A stretch of DNA of 64,000 bases from Marinomonas vulgaris (GCF_018145875.1 NZ_JAGSSV010000001.1:424869-488868); one strand, 5' to 3'; counted from the stretch's first letter, positions 1 through 9,375 are shown. Numbers and translations are program-made. Notes: generated by a model not told the origin, from the letters alone.

Positions 1-451
1 AAAAATAACGGTTGTATTGCACAAGACGCTCGGCGTCTTCGGTGTTGTCGCCGTTTAATAAAAACTTAATGCTTTCTTCGTCGCCAGAACGATAAACCGC
101 CCTGAGTTGGGCGGCTATTTGTTCATTTTGTTGTTGAATGCTCAACTGCAAGGAGCGTTGCTGGAGTCTTAATTCCCCCAGCTGCTTTTCGCCTTTTTTT
201 AAGCTTTCTTGAATCGACTGGATGCTTTTCAGCAATGTCTGAATGTCTTTCTCTTTTGCTTCAAGTTGCTTCTCGACCCCGGAACGCTCGGATTTAAGAT
301 CTTTCAGCCAAACATTGAGCTTCTTGAGGTCCTCTTGCAACGCCTGAATCTGCTGTTTGGCTTCTTCCGGTGTTTGCGGCTCCCCCGCTGCCCAGCTAAC
401 GCTGGACAACAAAAGAAAGCTTACTATAAGACAGCGCGACCATAACATCAT
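1..451 (-). CDS. envC: Murein hydrolase activator EnvC-like protein, N-terminal part (runs off the left edge)
   Basis: About 150 residues are visible, reading leftward out of the window. They begin with a Sec-type signal peptide (MMLWSRCLIVSFLLLSSVSWA) and continue as a long Gln/Lys/Glu-rich coiled coil ending in a segment with AVYRSGDEESIKFLLNGD, which is typical of EnvC proteins. Known EnvC proteins are periplasmic and activate the amidases that split septal peptidoglycan; the coiled coil recruits FtsEX, and a degenerate LytM/M23 domain lies at the C-terminus, which is outside the window. The start is 7 nt after the gpmI stop, so the two are almost certainly co-transcribed, as in E. coli and many other gammaproteobacteria. 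Two adjacent ATGs (ending at 451 and 448) are possible starts. The family call rests on the N-terminal half and on synteny. Confidence 0.85.
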   Translation of the reverse strand, partial: MMLWSRCLIVSFLLLSSVSWAAGEPQTPEEAKQQIQALQEDLKKLNVWLKDLKSERSGVEKQLEAKEKDIQTLLKSIQSIQESLKKGEKQLGELRLQQRSLQLSIQQQNEQIAAQLRAVYRSGDEESIKFLLNGDNTEDAERLVQYNRYF

Positions 452-458
452 GCTCGTC

Positions 459-1988
459 TCATCCTCGTGTTAGCAAACTCACACCAGTCATTTCAACTGG
501 TTTTTCAAGCCCCATCATGTCCAACAAGGTCGGCGCCAAATCACACAAGGCCCCTTCTTTGATGCCTAGCCCTGCTGTAGGCGACACCAATACGAGCGGC
601 ACAGGGCCAATAGTATGAGAGGTCAATGGTTGCGCGCCATCATCGCTGAGCATTTGTTCTACATTACCGTGATCGGCGGTAATTAGACACTGACCACCAT
701 TCACCTTTAACGCCTCAATAATACGACCCAAGCAAGCGTCTACGGCTTCAACTGCCTTCACAGCGGCCTCAAAAATACCACTGTGCCCCACCATGTCGCC
801 ATTGGCGAAGTTACAAATAATGGTGTCGTATTTGCCCGCTTCGATGACTTCCACCAGCTTATCAGTCACTTCTGGCGCACTCATCTCAGGCTGCAAATCG
901 TAAGTCGCGACATTAGGAGAAGGAATCAACTCACGCTCTTCTCCTTCAAACAACGCCTCTTCGCCGCCATTGAAAAAGAAAGTCACGTGTGCGTATTTTT
1001 CTGTTTCTGCAATACGCAATTGCTTTTTGCCCTGCTTCGCCAGCACTTCACCCAAGGTGTTGCTCAACGCCACGGGAGGAAACGCTACGTCGGCTTTAAT
1101 ATCAGAGGCAAATTCTGTGAAGGTCACAAACGCCGCCAACGCAGGTGTAGCTGCTCGCTCAAAGCCATCAAAATCAGGATCCGTGAACGCACGAGTAAGC
1201 TGACGCGCGCGGTCTGGACGGAAGTTTGCAAACACAATCGCGTCGCCATCTTCCACAGGCGCCGCATCACCAATAATGGTCGCTTGTACAAATTCGTCAT
1301 TTTCGTCGCGATCATAAGCGGCCTGGAGCGCGGCTTCGGCGGTACTCGCTTGGAACATGCCTTTCGCCGACACGATAGCATCGTAAGCGGTTTGTACTCG
1401 GTCCCAACGATTGTCTCGATCCATCGCAAAGTAACGACCAGTCAAGGTAGCAATTTTACCCACACCCAGCTCAGCCAATTTGGCTTCCAGCTCAACAATA
1501 GGCGTATGCGCCGAGCGAGGTGGCGTGTCGCGTCCGTCGGTAAAGCCATGAACATACACGGCTTTGGCGCCGCGTTTTACCGCGAGTTCACACATGGCCA
1601 TGATTTGTTCGTGGTGACTATGAACGCCGCCCGCCGACAACAAGCCTAAAATATGCACGGCCTTGCCAGCAACAACGGCTTTATCAACCGCGTTAACCAA
1701 GGCGGAATTCTCAAAAAAACTGCCATCGTCAATGGCTTTGCCAATGCGGGTGAAATTTTGATACACCACACGGCCTGCGCCTAAATTCATATGACCCACT
1801 TCAGAGTTGCCCATTTGGCCTTCTGGTAGACCAACAGCCAAACCTGAGGTTTTGATTAACGCATGAGGCTTATTCGCCCACAAGGCATCCCAATTTGGTG
1901 TATTGGCCGCGGCGATCGCATTGGATTTAGACGTCTCGCTGTATCCCCATCCATCAAGAATAAAAAGGGCTGTGGTCTTTTTGCTCAT
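459..1988 (-). CDS. gpmI: 2,3-bisphosphoglycerate-independent phosphoglycerate mutase
   Basis: This cytoplasmic glycolytic enzyme interconverts 3- and 2-phosphoglycerate using two Mn ions and a phosphoserine intermediate. The 509-residue product has the alkaline-phosphatase-superfamily metal site near the start ([10 protein letters not shown]), the nucleophile serine motif [27 protein letters not shown], and the C-terminal metal ligands in [10 protein letters not shown] and TSHTIGPVP. Its length fits the family. A start five codons upstream (2003) is possible, but the ATG at 1988 gives the usual MSKKTTAL beginning and has a GGGA about 9 nt ahead of it. envC follows 7 nt downstream, which is the conserved gpmI-envC pairing. 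No missing key residue was seen. Confidence 0.97.
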   Translation of the reverse strand: MSKKTTALFILDGWGYSETSKSNAIAAANTPNWDALWANKPHALIKTSGLAVGLPEGQMGNSEVGHMNLGAGRVVYQNFTRIGKAIDDGSFFENSALVNAVDKAVVAGKAVHILGLLSAGGVHSHHEQIMAMCELAVKRGAKAVYVHGFTDGRDTPPRSAHTPIVELEAKLAELGVGKIATLTGRYFAMDRDNRWDRVQTAYDAIVSAKGMFQASTAEAALQAAYDRDENDEFVQATIIGDAAPVEDGDAIVFANFRPDRARQLTRAFTDPDFDGFERAATPALAAFVTFTEFASDIKADVAFPPVALSNTLGEVLAKQGKKQLRIAETEKYAHVTFFFNGGEEALFEGEERELIPSPNVATYDLQPEMSAPEVTDKLVEVIEAGKYDTIICNFANGDMVGHSGIFEAAVKAVEAVDACLGRIIEALKVNGGQCLITADHGNVEQMLSDDGAQPLTSHTIGPVPLVLVSPTAGLGIKEGALCDLAPTLLDMMGLEKPVEMTGVSLLTRG

Positions 1989-2078
1989 TGTTTTGTGTCC
2001 CATTAATTGATCGTGAATGAGCCTGATACTACCACAGGCCCATGATTTTGTTAGCGGTTCATCAGGCTATCAGAAGTA

Positions 2079-3035
2079 TTAATTTGTTTTATAGGAAGGC
2101 GTAAGGTCACTGCTCTTTCCTAATAACCAATCACGAAATATCACCACCTGTTCCAAGTCGGCTTTATCGACGGGGTAAGACAACAGGTACTCATGAGGGG
2201 TTTCGACCGGCTCACCAAAAGGCGCCACCAGCTCACCCGTTTGCAGGGTTTTCTCCGCCAGCATGGTTGGCATAATGGCAATGCCCATGCTGTTTTTGGC
2301 GGCTTCTAACAACATATGGAAGTGCGCAAATGATGCTCCGGCGAAAGAGCCACTTTCTAGTCCTTGCGCCACCATCCAATCTGGCCAAGCATTAATACGC
2401 GACGATAAATGCAAAAAAGGAAACAGCGTCACGTCTTGTACACTCCACGAGAGTGGTTGCACCTGATCTGGGTACTCAACAGCGGCTATGCGCTCTAACA
2501 GCGCCGGCGAACATACGGCAAGTACTTTTTCACGCATCAACTGATGAGACATAGCCCGTGGCCAATGATCGCCCCCATAATGCAAAATAATGTCGATGCT
2601 TTCAGGGTCGATCTTTGCGGCGTCGTCGAGGGAGCGCACCTTAATCTGAAACTGAGGATGTTCTAATTGAAATTGCGCCAATCTTGGCATTAACCAGTAA
2701 GACGCTAATGTTGGCAGCGCGGAAATCGTTAAGGTGGTTTTCTCGTCTTCCCGATGCAGCATTTTTAGACACGCATTTTCCATGCCATCTAATAAGGGCA
2801 CCACTTCTTTGTAATACGCCGCCCCAGTGCCGGTCAGTACCAAGCGCTTATTTAGACGAATGAATAAATCCCGCGATAAAAACTCTTCGAGGTTACGAAT
2901 TTGTCGGCTTACCGCACTTTGAGTCAGGTGCAGCTCCTCCGCCGCTTTAGTAAAACTAAGATGTCGAACCGAGGCTTCAAAGCATTTTAATGCAGTAGAC
3001 GATGGGATATAACGGCGCATGAAAGCGTTACTCAT
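2079..3035 (-). CDS. LysR-family transcriptional regulator (GcvA-like)
   Basis: This is a 318-residue LysR-type regulator. The N-terminal winged helix-turn-helix (about residues 14-72) contains the typical FTKAAEELHLTQSAVSRQIRNLE recognition segment (split here as FTKAAEELHLTQ and SAVSRQIRNLE). The remainder is a periplasmic-binding-like effector domain with ISALPTLASYWLMPRL, a stretch common in the GcvA/AmpR subgroup. It is divergent from the oxidoreductase gene at 3293 across about 257 bp, so that gene is a plausible target; LysR proteins commonly control their divergent neighbour. The effector is unknown. The start is not certain: an in-frame ATG lies five codons further in, at 3020. Confidence 0.85.
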   Translation of the reverse strand: MSNAFMRRYIPSSTALKCFEASVRHLSFTKAAEELHLTQSAVSRQIRNLEEFLSRDLFIRLNKRLVLTGTGAAYYKEVVPLLDGMENACLKMLHREDEKTTLTISALPTLASYWLMPRLAQFQLEHPQFQIKVRSLDDAAKIDPESIDIILHYGGDHWPRAMSHQLMREKVLAVCSPALLERIAAVEYPDQVQPLSWSVQDVTLFPFLHLSSRINAWPDWMVAQGLESGSFAGASFAHFHMLLEAAKNSMGIAIMPTMLAEKTLQTGELVAPFGEPVETPHEYLLSYPVDKADLEQVVIFRDWLLGKSSDLTPSYKTN

Positions 3036-3292
3036 TCACAAATCAGAAGAGACTTAACTGTATCCTATCTCACCCTTAATTCCCAACCGATAACCTAAAA
3101 ACGCACCAGCAGAAGGCGTTATTACAGATCTATTCAAACCGCTACTGGTTAGTTTTTATTCGGGACGCTCACAACAATAAAACCACTCAATGCTTTAAGC
3201 GTTTTAGAAACCCTATTTACTCCTCAAAGATTAACCTTTTAGTCAGTTTTTATGCGCTAGAATGGCCTCACACTTTCACGGGAGTACACACC

Positions 3293-4294
3293 ATGACCTA
3301 CCGCAGTATCAAACTCATTGCGCGTCCAAAAAAAGAAATTACAGCAGACATTTTTAGCATCACATCTCAAGACATCCCAGAGCCAAAAGACGGCGAATTT
3401 TTGATCAAAATGACCCACCTTTCCTTAGATCCTGCCATGCGTGGTTGGGTAAGTGCAGACACAGAAAGCTACATTCCTCCAGTGGAATTAGGGGACGTTA
3501 TGCGTGCCAGTGGCATTGGTGAAGTGGTTGAATCGAATAACGCACAATTTCCCGTTGGTACTCGCGTGATGGGGTTATTAGGGCTGACAGAATACGCCCT
3601 GAGCAACGGCCAAGGCGTGAACCCTATTCCAAAAAACATTCCAGCCGAAGCGGTGTTGTCGGTGATTGCTCTGCCCGGTATTACCTCGTACCACGGCGTA
3701 TTTGACGTTTTAAAACTCAGCGCAGACGATGCAGGCAAAACCATCGCCATAACCGCTGGTGCGGGATCTGTGGGTTCTTTAGTCGGTCAAATGGCGAAAA
3801 ACCTAGGATTAACCGTTGTTGGTGTCGCGGGTTCTAAAGACAAATGCCAATGGCTGACCGATGAACTTGGCTTTGATCATGCCATTAATTACAAAGACAC
3901 GAATTTCGTCGAGCAACTGGCTAACGCGGTTCCTAATGGCATCGATTTCTTCTTTGAAAATACCGGCGGTGTGGCACAAGCACCTATTTTTGAACGCATG
4001 AACGCCCACGGCCGCATTGCCGTCTGTGGGCTTATTTCTGAATACGATAAAGAAACGCCAGACCCTGGCCCAAGCTGGTTAAATATCATCAAAAAACGCT
4101 TATCGATTCAAGGCTTCACCATGCCAGACCACTTTCACCGCATTCCAGAATACGGCCAAGCGCTGGGCAGCATGCTAGCCAAAGGAGAGTTAAAATACCG
4201 CTCGCACACCATTGAAGGTATCGAAAGCGCAACAACAGGCATCAATTTGTTGTTTGAAGGGAAAAACCAAGGCAAATTAATCGTTAAATTATAA
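3293..4294 (+). CDS. NADP-dependent oxidoreductase, MDR family (CurA / leukotriene-B4 dehydrogenase-like)
   Basis: The product has 333 residues and looks like a zinc-independent medium-chain dehydrogenase/reductase. It has an N-terminal GroES-like domain (LSLDPAMRGWVSAD is a signature of the LTB4DH/CurA/YncB branch) and a Rossmann domain with AITAGAGSVGSLVGQMAKNLG-type nucleotide binding (AGAGSVGSLVG, about residues 160-175). Family members reduce the C=C bond of alpha,beta-unsaturated carbonyls with NADPH. The start is well supported: GGGAG stands 8 nt before the ATG. The gene is monocistronic, divergent from a LysR regulator and closed by a terminator. The true substrate cannot be told from sequence. 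Confidence 0.88.
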   Translation: MTYRSIKLIARPKKEITADIFSITSQDIPEPKDGEFLIKMTHLSLDPAMRGWVSADTESYIPPVELGDVMRASGIGEVVESNNAQFPVGTRVMGLLGLTEYALSNGQGVNPIPKNIPAEAVLSVIALPGITSYHGVFDVLKLSADDAGKTIAITAGAGSVGSLVGQMAKNLGLTVVGVAGSKDKCQWLTDELGFDHAINYKDTNFVEQLANAVPNGIDFFFENTGGVAQAPIFERMNAHGRIAVCGLISEYDKETPDPGPSWLNIIKKRLSIQGFTMPDHFHRIPEYGQALGSMLAKGELKYRSHTIEGIESATTGINLLFEGKNQGKLIVKL

Positions 4295-4300
4295 GCGATA

Positions 4301-4348
4301 AAAAAAGCCCCTCGGTGATTGGTCTAGCCAAACATTGAGGGGCATTTC
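4301..4348. terminator. Bidirectional intrinsic terminator between convergent genes
   Basis: GCCCCTC (4307-4313) pairs with GAGGGGC (4337-4343). An A-run lies on the left and a short T-rich stretch on the right, so it can end both the oxidoreductase transcript and the leftward amaA transcript. The loop is long (about 23 nt), although GGTG/CATT can extend the stem. Confidence 0.75.
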
Positions 4349-4363
4349 ATCTCGATCAGATTA

Positions 4364-5635
4364 CTAGTCTAGGGCGTGAAAGCGCTGCCCAAGATGATAA
4401 GTGTGGGCACCTATCTCATAAAACTGTCGTTTTAACTCGCGCATTGGAATATTGCGTAATAACGTGGTCGGCACCGACAAAGATTCCCGTCGATCGGTGA
4501 ACCATTCGGCTAACTCTTTGCCCATAATCGTCCCAGGTCCAATACCACGGCCGCTGTAGCCTGCTACGCTGTACAAGCCACGCTGTAATTGCTGACAATG
4601 AGGCAAGTGATCTTCGCTGTAGGCAATTTGCCCAGTCCAGCAATAATCCCATTCAATCTTGCTCAAAATAGGGTACATCTCGGTGACGCGTTGAGACGCC
4701 CAATGTGACAACACATTACCCTCGCCGCCCATGCCGCCAAATACCAAACGTCCTTGACGATCAAGACGGAACGAACTCATCACAGTGCAGGTATCCCACA
4801 CGCCTTCTTTATTTGGCATCACGGCGGCCAATTGCGCATCGGTCAGAGGCTTGCTCGCCAGCTGGCTATAATAGATAGGCACAAACTTGCGTGCCTGTTC
4901 TTTAACACCGTGCTCGCTGTACGCATTGGTTGCCAAAATGACTTTTTCGGCACGAATTTCGCCTTCTGCTGTGCTAATCAACCAGCCATCTTCTTGCGGT
5001 TTAATACTGGTAACCGGAGAAAAATCATACAATTTCGCCCCCTCTTTTATCGCTGCATGGGCCAAACCTCGGGCATAGGCCAAAGGTTGAATGGTGCCAG
5101 CACGAGGATCAAACAACGCCGAATTAAATTTGGTCGAGCCAATACGCGCCTGCGCCTCAGCGGCATCGAGTAATTGCACCGGCGCACCACGACGAGCCAT
5201 TTGCTCATATCGACGCTGCAATTGAGCAATGCCGGTTTTGCCCACACCCGCATGCAAGGTGCCGTTACGCACAGGTTCACATTGAATATCGTATTCCGCA
5301 ATTAAGCCGAATACATAATCTGGCGCCACGGCCAAGGCATCGTAGAGCACTTTTCCCGCTTCGGGGCCAATCGTTTTATCCAGTTGATCTGGTTCCAGCC
5401 AAAGACCCGCGTTTGCTAACCCTACGTTACGACCCGATCCCCCAAAGCCAATTTCTTGCGCTTCGATCACCGCCACAGATACACCAAACTTGGCCAAATG
5501 CAAGGCCGCAGACAACCCAGTAAAACCGCCACCAACAATCGCGACTTTAACGTCATGAGTGTCTTTTAATGGGGACAACTCAGGGCCTGCAGGCGCACTG
5601 GCGCGCCACAATGAATCACATACACGTTCAGCCAT
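4364..5635 (-). CDS. amaA: FAD-dependent amine/imino-acid oxidase, probable L-pipecolate oxidase
   Basis: The product has 423 residues from the ATG at 5635, which has a perfect GGAGGT 7 nt upstream; a TTG at 5650 that overlaps this site is less likely. It is a DAO-fold flavoprotein with the dinucleotide motif VAIVGGGFTGLSAALHLA (about residues 30-47), GGSGRNVG, and the C-terminal VAGYSGRGIGPGTIMG that contacts FAD. The fold is shared by gamma-glutamylputrescine oxidases and L-pipecolate oxidase AmaA. The neighbours decide the call: an ALDH7-type dehydrogenase lies just upstream on the same strand, with a LysR gene and a DUF1338 gene beyond, the same set found around P. putida amaAB. The inferred reaction is L-pipecolate to piperideine-6-carboxylate. 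A polyamine oxidase role is the main alternative. Confidence 0.75.
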   Translation of the reverse strand: MAERVCDSLWRASAPAGPELSPLKDTHDVKVAIVGGGFTGLSAALHLAKFGVSVAVIEAQEIGFGGSGRNVGLANAGLWLEPDQLDKTIGPEAGKVLYDALAVAPDYVFGLIAEYDIQCEPVRNGTLHAGVGKTGIAQLQRRYEQMARRGAPVQLLDAAEAQARIGSTKFNSALFDPRAGTIQPLAYARGLAHAAIKEGAKLYDFSPVTSIKPQEDGWLISTAEGEIRAEKVILATNAYSEHGVKEQARKFVPIYYSQLASKPLTDAQLAAVMPNKEGVWDTCTVMSSFRLDRQGRLVFGGMGGEGNVLSHWASQRVTEMYPILSKIEWDYCWTGQIAYSEDHLPHCQQLQRGLYSVAGYSGRGIGPGTIMGKELAEWFTDRRESLSVPTTLLRNIPMRELKRQFYEIGAHTYHLGQRFHALD

Positions 5636-5831
5636 ATCAACGACCTCCAAAGCGCGTTTTCACGCCCTTCAAAAAACAATTTAGGGTAAATAAGATTTTT
5701 GTTCGTAATCGATAACCACCAGAACCAATAAAGGCGAGCTAACACTCACCTTTATCGGATCAAATCACTGTCTGAATCAATCCGTCTTGATGCGGTATGC
5801 AGTAAACGGTTTATTCAAATCACAAATTGGC

Positions 5832-7376
5832 TCATTCAAAAACTATGCCTTGTGCGAGTGGTAAATCACCGCCGTAGTTCACTGTGTTCGTTGTACGGCG
5901 CATGTAGTTTCTCCATGCATCGGAACCTGACTCACGGCCGCCGCCAGTTTCTTTTTCGCCGCCAAACGCGCCGCCGATTTCCGCACCTGACGTGCCGATA
6001 TTGACGTTGGCAATACCACAATCAGAGCCTGCTGGAGACATGAACATTTCCGCTTCGCGCATGCTTTCGGTGAATACCGCAGACGACAAGCCTTGTGGCA
6101 CTTCGTTTTGAATCTCGATCGCTTCATCAAACGTGCTGTATGTAAGCACATACATAATAGGCGCGAAGGTTTCTTCGTGCACAATCGGTGCGTCGTGAGC
6201 AATGCGCACAATAGCCGGTTTCACGTAAAAGCCGTTTGCTGGAACGCCTTCGGTCACACGGTCGCCGCCACAAATGATCTCGCCGCCTTGCTGTTTCGCG
6301 GTTTCCAGAGCCGCTTGCATGCGATTGAAACTGCCCTCGTCGATCAAAGGCCCCACCAAGTTACCTTCTTCTAATGGATTACCGACACGAAGTGAGCCGT
6401 AAGATTTCGCCAAGCGCTCAACCAAGCCATCAACAATGGATTCGTGGGTGATCAAACGACGTAAAGTAGTACAACGTTGACCCGCAGTGCCCGCTGCGGA
6501 GAACACGATGGCGCGCAGGGCCAAATCCAAATCCGCGGTGTCGGAGACGATCATGGCGTTGTTGCCGCCTAGCTCTAATAGAGAGCGACCCAAACGACCC
6601 GCTACAGTTTTCGCTACCGCACGACCCATGGCTGTAGACCCCGTTGCTGACACCAATGGGAAGGTCTCGCTTGACGCAATGGCTTCCCCAAGATCACGAT
6701 CGCCGATCATCACAGACACCGCCGCTTTTGGAATATCAGGCATATCAGCAATGACGTTTTGAGCAATTTTATACATGGCCAAAGCACACAATGGCGCTTT
6801 TTCAGACGGTTTAAGCAACACAGGGTCGCCACACACCAAGCCCAACATGGTGTTCCACGCCCATACCGCCATTGGAAAGTTAAACGCAGTGATTACGGCA
6901 ACAGGGCCAAGTGGCTGCCATTGCTCCATCATGCGGTGGCCTGGGCGCTCAGACACAATAGACAAACCGTGCAACATGCGCGATTGACCCACGGCGAAAT
7001 CACACACGTCGATCCATTCTTGTACTTCGCCCAAGGCTTCAGGAACAATCTTGCCCGCTTCAAGGGAAATCACCTGAGCCAATTCGTTTTTGTATTTGCG
7101 TGCTTCTTCGCCAATACGACGCACCAATTCACCGCGGCGTGGCGCTGGAATGGTACGCATCACTTTAAAGGCGTCTTTTAGTTCTGCATTAACGACTTCC
7201 AGCTGCGCAGGAGTGGCATTGTTAAAGGTCGACAAGGTCGCACCGTCGATTGGGCTTTGCGCCGAAAACGTGCTGCCTTCGCCCAATGCCAAGGTGTTTC
7301 CGGTTAATACACTGAAAAATGTATTGCCCTGTTTTAACGTGTTAACGCCGAGTGTTTCTAAGCAAATAAGTGACAT
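5832..7376 (-). CDS. amaB: Aldehyde dehydrogenase of the ALDH7/antiquitin type (piperideine-6-carboxylate / aminoadipate semialdehyde dehydrogenase)
   Basis: The 514-residue product is an NAD(P)-dependent aldehyde dehydrogenase with catalytic C302 in GTAGQRCTT and the general base E268 in LLELGGNNAMIV. Both motif forms are characteristic of ALDH7/antiquitin, which oxidises 2-aminoadipate 6-semialdehyde to 2-aminoadipate in lysine catabolism. NFPMAVWAWN and GGAFGGEKETGGGRESGSD also fit that branch. The start has AGAGG 5 nt ahead. It is transcribed ahead of amaA with a gap of about 196 bp, and divergently from a LysR gene whose shared upstream region carries a strong inverted repeat (7507-7537). 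Whether it acts on pipecolate-derived or another semialdehyde is inference. Confidence 0.85.
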   Translation of the reverse strand: MSLICLETLGVNTLKQGNTFFSVLTGNTLALGEGSTFSAQSPIDGATLSTFNNATPAQLEVVNAELKDAFKVMRTIPAPRRGELVRRIGEEARKYKNELAQVISLEAGKIVPEALGEVQEWIDVCDFAVGQSRMLHGLSIVSERPGHRMMEQWQPLGPVAVITAFNFPMAVWAWNTMLGLVCGDPVLLKPSEKAPLCALAMYKIAQNVIADMPDIPKAAVSVMIGDRDLGEAIASSETFPLVSATGSTAMGRAVAKTVAGRLGRSLLELGGNNAMIVSDTADLDLALRAIVFSAAGTAGQRCTTLRRLITHESIVDGLVERLAKSYGSLRVGNPLEEGNLVGPLIDEGSFNRMQAALETAKQQGGEIICGGDRVTEGVPANGFYVKPAIVRIAHDAPIVHEETFAPIMYVLTYSTFDEAIEIQNEVPQGLSSAVFTESMREAEMFMSPAGSDCGIANVNIGTSGAEIGGAFGGEKETGGGRESGSDAWRNYMRRTTNTVNYGGDLPLAQGIVFE

Positions 7377-7506
7377 GTGAACCTCTTAAGATCGCTGTAT
7401 AGGTAAAGTATTTCGCTAAAATGTGTTGCTGATATTTCAATATCTCCACCTTAACCAGTGTCTCTTAAAATAAGAAATACCGTTTTTCTGCTAGTAGTCT
7501 AGCTTT

Positions 7507-7537
7507 TACCTATAGCCAGACATTATGGCTATAGGTA
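7507..7537. promoter_or_regulatory. Inverted repeat, candidate LysR operator in the amaB / lysR intergenic region
   Basis: The 11-bp arms TACCTATAGCC (7507-7517) and GGCTATAGGTA (7527-7537) are perfectly complementary around a 9-bp spacer. A further partial half-site, TATAGGTA, lies at 7398-7405 on the amaB side. This spacing (one dyad near the regulator, another half-site near the target promoter) is what LysR-type regulators typically use. There is no T-run, so a terminator is unlikely. Binding by the product of the gene at 7577 is inferred. Confidence 0.6.
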
Positions 7538-7576
7538 TATTGAAAAGATCTCTTTTTACCAAAGCGAGCGCTTATT

Positions 7577-8446
7577 ATGGACATTCGATCTTTACGCTAT
7601 TTTATTGCCGTATACGAAGAACGCAGCTTGAGCGCCGCGGCCAAACGTTGCTTTGTGGCCCAGCCGTCTATTTCGACGACCGTGGCGCAGCTCGAAGACG
7701 ATCTCAGCACCAAGTTGTTTGTTCGCCACTCCAAAGGCGTGTCTCCTACCGACAGCGGCACCCAGTTGTATCCTCACGCCTGCAAAATGGTCAGTGATCT
7801 GAGCGCCATGCGCACCCTGTTTACTGACAACCCAGCTCCGTTGAGCTTGTCCATTTCACTCGCGCCGTTTTTGTCCGGTGCCTTGATCAGTCAGGTTATC
7901 AAGACCATGCTCGACGAAGTACACGGGCTGACCTTAAAACTGGTCGATGAATCCGAAAGTGCCGACTTGCGCTTTACCTGCAGCCGTTATACTTCGGAAG
8001 AAGACGTGTTTTACCCACTATGGGAAGACGATTATGTGATCGCCATGCCTCTTGATCATTGGCTGGCGGATTTTCCGTCTTTGTCGATCAAACAAATCGA
8101 CAAGCAGCCGTTTATTTCTCGTACGCCGTGCGACATTTTGGAATCGTGGAATTATTTGATGCAAAAACAAGAGCTCACCACCGACGTTCGAGCCCAGGTA
8201 AAAACCGAAGAATACGCACTGGATTTGGTGGCAGCTGGATTGGGGATTTCACTGATTCCCGAACATTCGTCTCGAGGTCGCAGCGATTTGTGCTTGCGCC
8301 CTTTAAACGACGTCAAATTGAAACGTGTGGTCGGCTTGGCTCACAACAAACAACGCAGCTTTCCAGCGCACTTGATCAATACGATTCTCGCCGCTAAACA
8401 ACAACTGTTTGCCAACAAAACCAATGCTGACATAAGAGTCGCATAA
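7577..8446 (+). CDS. LysR-family transcriptional regulator next to amaAB
   Basis: This 289-residue LysR protein has an N-terminal HTH with LRYFIAVYEERSLSAAAKRC and VAQPSISTTVAQLEDDL, then a substrate-binding domain. It is divergent from amaB across 200 bp and lies 102 bp upstream of the DUF1338 gene. The arrangement amaA-amaB / lysR-DUF1338 matches what is known around P. putida amaAB, so it probably controls both arms in response to a lysine-pathway intermediate. No clear ribosome-binding site precedes the ATG, but the reading frame begins at the canonical MDIRSLRYF, which supports this start. Confidence 0.88.
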   Translation: MDIRSLRYFIAVYEERSLSAAAKRCFVAQPSISTTVAQLEDDLSTKLFVRHSKGVSPTDSGTQLYPHACKMVSDLSAMRTLFTDNPAPLSLSISLAPFLSGALISQVIKTMLDEVHGLTLKLVDESESADLRFTCSRYTSEEDVFYPLWEDDYVIAMPLDHWLADFPSLSIKQIDKQPFISRTPCDILESWNYLMQKQELTTDVRAQVKTEEYALDLVAAGLGISLIPEHSSRGRSDLCLRPLNDVKLKRVVGLAHNKQRSFPAHLINTILAAKQQLFANKTNADIRVA

Positions 8447-8548
8447 CTTTTGCGCATGACACGGTGCGTTTTTACCTTTTGCATTGGTAAGGAAACGTCC
8501 CTTAGAGTAACGACATATTGAAACGACTGGCTAATTCTGGAGTACCCT

Positions 8549-9352
8549 ATGACACCAACCGACTTTTTTGCTTCTTTGTGGGATCGTTACACTCAAGTCA
8601 CCCCACAAGCCCATAGCATCCAACAGCTGTTTAAGCAGCAGGGTGAAACTGTGTTGAACGACCATGTGGCCTTTCGCACCTTTAATAATTCCCCCATCTC
8701 GTTGGAAAAACTCGAGCCTCAGCTGGAAGCCCTTGGCTATCAGGCATACGGCGCGTTTGTGTTTGAAAGCAAACACCTAAAAGCCCGCTGTTACAAACAC
8801 ACCACCGAGGTGGATTCGCCGAAGATTTTCCTATCGGAATTGTTGGTAGAAGAACTGCCGCCAATTTGCCAAGAGATTATTGGTCGATATGTGGCGCAAA
8901 TTCCGACAGACGCCGTGCAAACCCCCGCTATTTTTTGGGCTGGTAAGCTTTGGGAAACACCCACGCAAGCGGATTACCTTGCTTTGGCTGAACACAGTGA
9001 ATACGCCGCTTGGTTATCTACCATGGGATTGCAGGCTAACCACTTCACCGTCAGCATCAACCATTTGCAACACCTCACCACCATAGAAGACGTGAACGCA
9101 TTACTGGAAAAAGAAGGCTACGCACTGAACCAAGTGGGCGGTGTGATCAAAGGGTCACCAGAATCTTGCTTAGAACAGTCGTCTACCATGGCCGATAAAA
9201 TCGACTACACCTTTGCCGATGGATCACAAAAAATCATCCCGAGCTGCTTCTACGAATTTGCCCGCCGTCATCCGATGGCAAACGGCGTATTGTTCGACAG
9301 CTTTATAGAAGGCAATGCAGATAAAATCTTCGATTCCACCAGCAATAAATAA
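8549..9352 (+). CDS. hglS: DUF1338 protein, probable 2-oxoadipate dioxygenase/decarboxylase (short HglS-like)
   Basis: The product has 267 residues. DUF1338 enzymes such as P. putida HglS convert 2-oxoadipate to D-2-hydroxyglutarate with a mononuclear iron held by two His and one Glu. Candidates here are H39 with R43 in NDHVAFRTF (the H-x3-R spacing matches the metal His and substrate Arg of HglS), H165 in ANHFTVSINH, and E236 in CFYEFARR. The protein is much shorter than HglS or E. coli YdcJ (about 450 residues), so it belongs to a compact subgroup. GGAG lies 6 nt before the ATG. Position beside amaAB and LysR supports a role late in lysine catabolism. Assigning that substrate to the short form is inference. 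Confidence 0.72.
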   Translation: MTPTDFFASLWDRYTQVTPQAHSIQQLFKQQGETVLNDHVAFRTFNNSPISLEKLEPQLEALGYQAYGAFVFESKHLKARCYKHTTEVDSPKIFLSELLVEELPPICQEIIGRYVAQIPTDAVQTPAIFWAGKLWETPTQADYLALAEHSEYAAWLSTMGLQANHFTVSINHLQHLTTIEDVNALLEKEGYALNQVGGVIKGSPESCLEQSSTMADKIDYTFADGSQKIIPSCFYEFARRHPMANGVLFDSFIEGNADKIFDSTSNK

Positions 9353-9375
9353 GCTTTTCGCCCTTTGTATTCTCA

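Noticed and set aside
783..1649. 288-codon open frame on the + strand opposite gpmI
   Set aside because: It lies wholly within the complementary strand of a clear gpmI, has no ribosome-binding site and has unusual His/Arg/Phe-rich composition typical of an antisense shadow.
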